Assembly (NCBI GenBank): GCA_007922195.1
Contig: ML682028.1
Coordinates: 17,141,053 to 17,205,052 of the forward strand
Direction: 5' to 3'
Length of the DNA: 64,000 nt
Origin: Podocnemis expansa
Taxonomy: Eukaryota; Chordata; Testudines; Podocnemididae
Made by a program: the position numbers and the translations under genes. Numbering within the stretch: position 1 is the first letter of the stretch; every line of letters starts with the position of its first letter. The notes under the pieces were generated by a model, which did not search any database, was not told the origin of the DNA, and saw only the letters and a program-made list of their open reading frames with translations. Below, in pieces: positions 58,932 through 64,000 of the stretch.

Positions 58932-61900
58932 GTAGGTTGCGTCCACTAAAGATGATTTATTGATATCAGATCCTTGCTTCTGAAGCTAATGTGCCTTCTC
59001 CCTCTATACATCCCTAGTCCTTCCAGGGTTGGCCAACATGCAGCCCCGTGGGCCAGAGTCCAGCCTGTCAAGGGCTCTTAGCTGGCCCATGGAGCCACCG
59101 CACACACTTGTTTAGGCTGTGCAGGGCTGGGAATGTAAAAGAAATTTGCTCACCGACCCATGAGTTAGAAGAGAATAGCAATGTGGGCGCCCCCCATCCA
59201 AAAAGGTTGGACACCCCTGTGGCATGATGCATGTCTTCTCACTTATCTATGAAAACTGCATCTCTAACTAACAAACACACTCTATGTTGCTAGTGTGAAC
59301 GTTCCTGTGGGCTCCCAGCGATGGTGATGAAATAAAACAAAATGGAATCATGTTGCTGTTCATTGCATTAGAAACCCTAGGAAGGTGAGGAAAGGGATTA
59401 GAAAATGGAAACGGGCAAAGACCTTGTTGTTTTTCTATTGTTTCAGTGCTTGTTGTAAATGTTAGTGGCACAAATGAGAAAAACTTCTGACATTGAGGTT
59501 TCCAATCTAGGAGTTTCAGATTAAGCCACATGGGAACAAATTCTCCTCTGGCGTAAATTGTTGTCTGCTGAAATCAAAGCTGTGACAGTTCACAGCAGCT
59601 GAGGATCTATGTCTTGCCTCTTGAAAATTTGTCGAAGTGGATTCTGTTGCTTTTCATGAGACAGAGTAGGGAGAGCTTAATACCATAAATCCAAAGTGGA
59701 ATGTCTGCCAGGCTGTCTTTGCAGGCAAAGTGTACATTTTATGAACTGGTGGTAGGGACACTGGTTTTTGCACGGCCTCTTGTGGTTAGTTGTGGAATTT
59801 ATTTTAAAATAATTTATTAAATTATAGTCTGGCCTTGTTGAATAGTGAGAAGGGGATTTCTAAATACCTTTATGCACCAAGAAAATGAAGTCAGGCTTTT
59901 GGAGTTATATGACTCATAGAGTTAGGCTGGTGGGTGTTAATTTGGATATTTTCACCACTTTTTTTTTTTTTTCTTCAGAGATATTCACAAATCCAAACAC
60001 TTTCACCAATGTTCACACTAATGATTTTTGTCTGAAGGTCCATGCTGGAAGGTGCTTATTTCTAATGTTTTCCTCTTAAAAAGCCATAAGTCATCTGACC
60101 TGGAAGCTCTGTGTAACCTTGAAAGCTTGTTTCTCTCACCAGCAGAAGTTGTTACTTTCACCTGTCCTGTGTGTCTCAAGTCATCCAGTCAGGCAGCAGA
60201 AGCAACACCATATGACTTGCGTGACAATTTGCACACTGTAGCTAATGAACAGCAAATTGTTATTTGCATAAACTATACAGGAAATGCGTGTAAGCAATGA
60301 GTACTTTTGTAAAAGGCAAGATGAGCTGACAAACTCGTTGCAAAGAGAAGAAAGGGCTAAATTTGCAAGGTAACTTATCTGTCATACAACTCCACTAACT
60401 CCATTTTTATATCATGAGGGAATATTGTAATGTGGTCGTGGGTGAGTTAAGAAAATTTCCTTTGTGTTAGTGCATTTCATAACTGAAATATTTCACATGG
60501 CCGTTTTCTTGTACTCAATCTCATTTAACAGGATTGTTTGAAGTCCCGGCCCTTATGCCCCATCCATCTTGCCAACGTGGCTTTGATCACGTTCTCCCTT
60601 CGTGTCAGAATTCAACCTCAATAAATTGCCTTGCTAACATTTCTCTCCACTTCCCTTTGCAAACTAAATCTGCAAAGGTCTAGAGAAGACAAAACCTCTT
60701 GAAAAGTCCTTTAATCTTTGTGCTGCTTTTGACACTCTCGCAGACGAGGTTAGTCTGTAGCTAAGCTGTGTATCAAAATGGATGAGGTCTTTGCATTTCT
60801 CCTCTTTTCTTCACTTATCAGGGAGAGATTAAAGACCAGTCATATAACCGAGTTTGGGACAAAGGGTTACCCACACTCAAGGTGCTTCCATCTGTTCACA
60901 TTTGTAACTCGCTCAGATGTATTTTACCAAACCATACTTCTCCTGTGCTGTATCAGAAACCATTTTATTTTCAGTGACGGTGGTGTTCACACTTGAATGT
61001 GATTACCTGTTTTCCTATCAGTGCATGATTTGTCCATATTCGTTACAGTTTGTGTTTCTTGTCTCATGTTCAGAAGGAACAGTGTAGTTTTCACCACTTA
61101 TGAATAAGTACATTTATTAGGAATGTTTTCAGTAAGATGACTGTTTGTTCCTGATGCAAAGCCCAGGGAAGTCAGGGGAAAGGCTCATTGACATCGGTGG
61201 GCATTGGATCAGGCCCTAATTCGACTGTGTTTTTTCTTTTCATGTTGATTCGTAACTGAAAAACTAGAAAAAGAGGATGATGTTTTATTGACACTTGCAA
61301 CACACATGCAGAGCTGGTATTTGCACAGTGCCATAAAGGGGCAATAAAGAAAAGACATGGGCCAAAATTTTCAATTGAGGCTTCTTGTTGTTACTTGGAC
61401 ACCTAAATAAAAGTGACCTAATTTTCAAAGATGCTGAGCACCCCTAGCTGTCATGGGCTTCAGAGATTTCTGGGTGCTCATTTTCTTTGAAAAATCAGGC
61501 CATTTTTACGGCTCATGTTCCCAAGGTACTGAACTCTCTTCTCCCACTGACCTCCCCTGCCAATCTCCAAGGAGCTTGCAGCATCTTGCAGGATCCAGCC
61601 CTTATTTAGGACCCTGACTTTATAATTAGGCTCCAGCCTTGATAGTTTTGACCATAGTCCCTGTCCTGAGGTGCTGACGACTAAAGTCAGATGAACTGGA
61701 AATGACACAGGAAAAGATTGCATTGGATGTGGGGGTGGGGATGAAGATATGCTACAACAAAATGCCACTGCTTAAGTAACATGTCAGCTACAATTCATGC
61801 TGGTAATACTACCGTTCCCTAACATTGTCACTACTTCTCCTGGTGAGAGACTAGAGGCTAGAGGACCCAGATCAAATTCATCTTTGCATTTCTGTGGTGC

Positions 61901-64000
61901 AGCATGATGACAACCATCCTTACTCCTGGTACAGCTACAGAGCTCTGCCAACAGTTTTTTGGGGTGTTTAATTCATTAGGAACAAAGCACCATGCATACT
62001 TGGTTTTGTTACCTTGTCATTATAGGAGTTTTCTGTGTGAGAAGCTGCTGCACTTGGCACCTCAGATCTTAAAGCTAGAAGATTTTGTTTTGGCTACTTA
62101 AATGTTTGGCCATAAGCTTGTAACACCCAACCCTACGTCATCCTTTTCCCCTCCTTCAAATCCTAGCTTTGTCACAGCATTCCTGTATCTGAGCAAGAAT
62201 TAATTAACTAAGATGTAGCGGATAAAAGGACTCAACTTCTAACAGGCTGTTTTGTCAGTGGAGTGTAGTTGGTGTATTGTTTAGTAAGAGATCTGTGAGT
62301 TGTATAAATTGCCTTGTAACAAAAGTTCACCCTCCAGAAACATGGCTTGATCAGGCAGAGACAACGCTGGCTTAAGGACTTAATTAAATTTGAGTATTCC
62401 TGTTTGCAAATGCTGCATTACTGCTGACCAGCGTCCTGGGAGATGTGCCTAATTTAGTATGAAGCAGTTTAGCAAGTAGACATTAGCAGACATGCTCTGC
62501 TTGCAGCATCTGTATGCTGTGCTCTTTAAATTGAGAGGCAGAATGAGAAGATGTGTCAAACAATGCACACTGCAGAAATAAAGTTAGATGTGGTGCTTAA
62601 ATTGGGGGTGTGTGTGGGTGGGTGTGTGTGTGGAATAGCATATGACTGATGATGGGCAGAGTTGTCAGCTCTCTGTATGTTTACAGATGGACAGACAGTA
62701 ATAAAGGTACAATTTTAAGTGCCCATAAACCCATAAATAAGTGAAAATGTCTGTGAAGTTAGGTAGAAATAAAACATTGAATGTTAGCATTGATTGTCAT
62801 CATGCAGAATCAGTTCTTGTATCATAAAACTATACTGACCCTGCCTCTATCAATTTCCTGTATTCTACTACCATACGAGCCCAAAGAACACAACTGATCA
62901 ATTAACTGTAGCTAAACTATTTGCATAATTCTGAAATCCTGTGTACAGAATTTCAGAAGCGAGTACACACTGCTGTGCCATTATTGTATAGTTTATGGTA
63001 TTTTTGGTAATATCAATAAAAGTGTGTGTGTGCTTGTGGATTTTGCAACCTCAAAAGGCAAAGGGGCAGAGCACTGTTTTGGTGTTCACATTCTTTCTGT
63101 TTTTAATAACTTCAGAGGAATCTGCTGACACAGTTAGGGCCAGACTTACAAAGGTACATAGGTGCCCCAAATTCCAGATAGGAATCTAACCATCTCTAGG
63201 TGTCCAGTGGAATTTACTAATCCCAGGGGACCTGAGTGGGAGTTTAACACCTAATTCATTTGCTAGGCATTTAGGTGTCTCTTTAGGCACATAAATACTT
63301 TGTAAATCTGTTTCTTAGCAAAATTTCATCTCTAGACTCAGTATAGTGCCTGGTAGTTCTCTTCCCTAACTGTGCCCCCATTTTTTGCATGCTGAAATGT
63401 GGGTCTGCTGTAGGCTGTTTGAGTGGTTTTGGCTGTATGTATGTCATTGCTTTAAACATGTGTAGCTTGAATGTTCACCCAGCCGGACTGTTTGCTGCTC
63501 GTGTATCTACACTGCACAGCTAACCTGGGCTCCTACCCCAGCTGTAACCTTAACTCTACTATTCATACAGAAAAAATTCTGAGCTAGGCCTGAAGGTGCA
63601 TTAGATCTAAGTGAGGCTTACCCTGCTAGAGTTGCAAGGGATAATCAGGTTCTGCTTTGACTTGGGCTGGAACTCTTCTCCAGTGTAGTGCAGATGCAGG
63701 CCAGATCACTCAAATGAGAGGCCTCCGGTACCCTTCCCAAAGTTCCCCTGAAGGACAAGCATGTTCTTTCCCAAATGCCAGGGAAAGAAACCTGGAATGT
63801 CTCAGCCCAAAGATCCACAGGCTATGCAGGCAGGGGCTGAGTGCAAAAACAGTGAAGACACCATAACTGACCATGTAGAGGGAGTCCCTCATCTCCTTAA
63901 ACAAGACAGGTCCCACCAGCTTGACCCTTCCCCCTCTTCTGGTATCCCATCCACAGACCAATCTAACGCCCACGCTCACTCCCATGATCCACAGGACAGG
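58932..64000. other. MTHFSD: MTHFSD intron 7 (incomplete) with repeats
   Basis: No exon continuing the MTHFSD frame is recognised. A hAT-like MITE at 59024-59219 is listed separately. About 60065-60180 is a diverged copy of the repeat at 44023-44190. About 61358-61505 and 63130-63315 match the common repeat with TTCAAAGATGCTGAGCACCC and GGTGCCTAA-like phrases. A GT-rich tract lies at about 62606-62633. Confidence 0.5.
59024..59219. mobile_element. hAT-like MITE (GGGTTGGCCAAC ends)
   Basis: Starts CAGGGTTGGCCAACATGCAG and ends GGTTGGACACCCCTG, matching inverted ends of the same style as 51354-51685. No convincing target duplication is seen, so the copy is old or its edges are eroded. Confidence 0.6.

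Noticed and set aside
1..64000. CRISPR arrays, operons, phage or plasmid genes
   Set aside because: Repeats are interspersed eukaryotic types, genes have vertebrate exon-intron structure, and no repeat-spacer array with regular spacing is present.

Overview
The window is vertebrate nuclear DNA, most likely from a turtle; a crocodilian is the main alternative. It holds intronless forkhead genes with CpG islands, GT-AG introns, CR1 retroposon fragments on both strands, MIR-like SINEs, hAT-type MITEs with 8-bp target-site duplications (TSDs), and a repeat family that carries hammerhead ribozymes. There is no sign of a bacterium, plasmid or phage. The assignment to turtle rests on my recollection of the repeat families and was not searched.

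Layout. From 1 to about 28.4 kb there is no supportable gene, only intergenic DNA with scattered old repeats. FOXL1 (29690-30436, minus strand) and FOXC2 (38554-39810, minus strand) follow, both single-exon with upstream CpG islands. From about 28.4 to 42.7 kb the DNA is almost free of transposable elements, which suggests dense regulatory constraint. A CpG island at 49.55-49.87 kb is the likely MTHFSD promoter. MTHFSD coding exons run on the plus strand from 50726 to 58931, and the gene continues past the right edge. The order FOXL1-FOXC2-MTHFSD, with MTHFSD opposite to the two FOX genes, matches the amniote 16q24-type block, so FOXF1 is expected beyond the right end.

How the genes relate. 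FOXL1 and FOXC2 are linked winged-helix transcription factors of mesenchyme (gut stroma for FOXL1; vascular, lymphatic, kidney and somitic mesoderm for FOXC2). MTHFSD is an unrelated neighbour with a 5-formyltetrahydrofolate cyclo-ligase-like domain; its C-terminal RRM is not in the window.

Main second-look items: (1) Three apparently intact hammerhead ribozymes lie inside inverted-arm repeats; one palindromic copy has one on each strand and a 12-bp TSD, suggesting Penelope-like ancestry. (2) MTHFSD has two homologous alternative exons of exactly 114 nt, separated by only 52 nt, predicting mutually exclusive splicing. (3) A 102-bp stretch of the FOXL1 and FOXC2 forkhead boxes differs at one base, including all synonymous sites, suggesting gene conversion. 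(4) A 397-bp foldback element packed with AAGTCGACTT-type palindromes is nested in a SINE. (5) A tandem pair of hAT MITEs sits in one 8-bp target, and the same target is used by a third copy.
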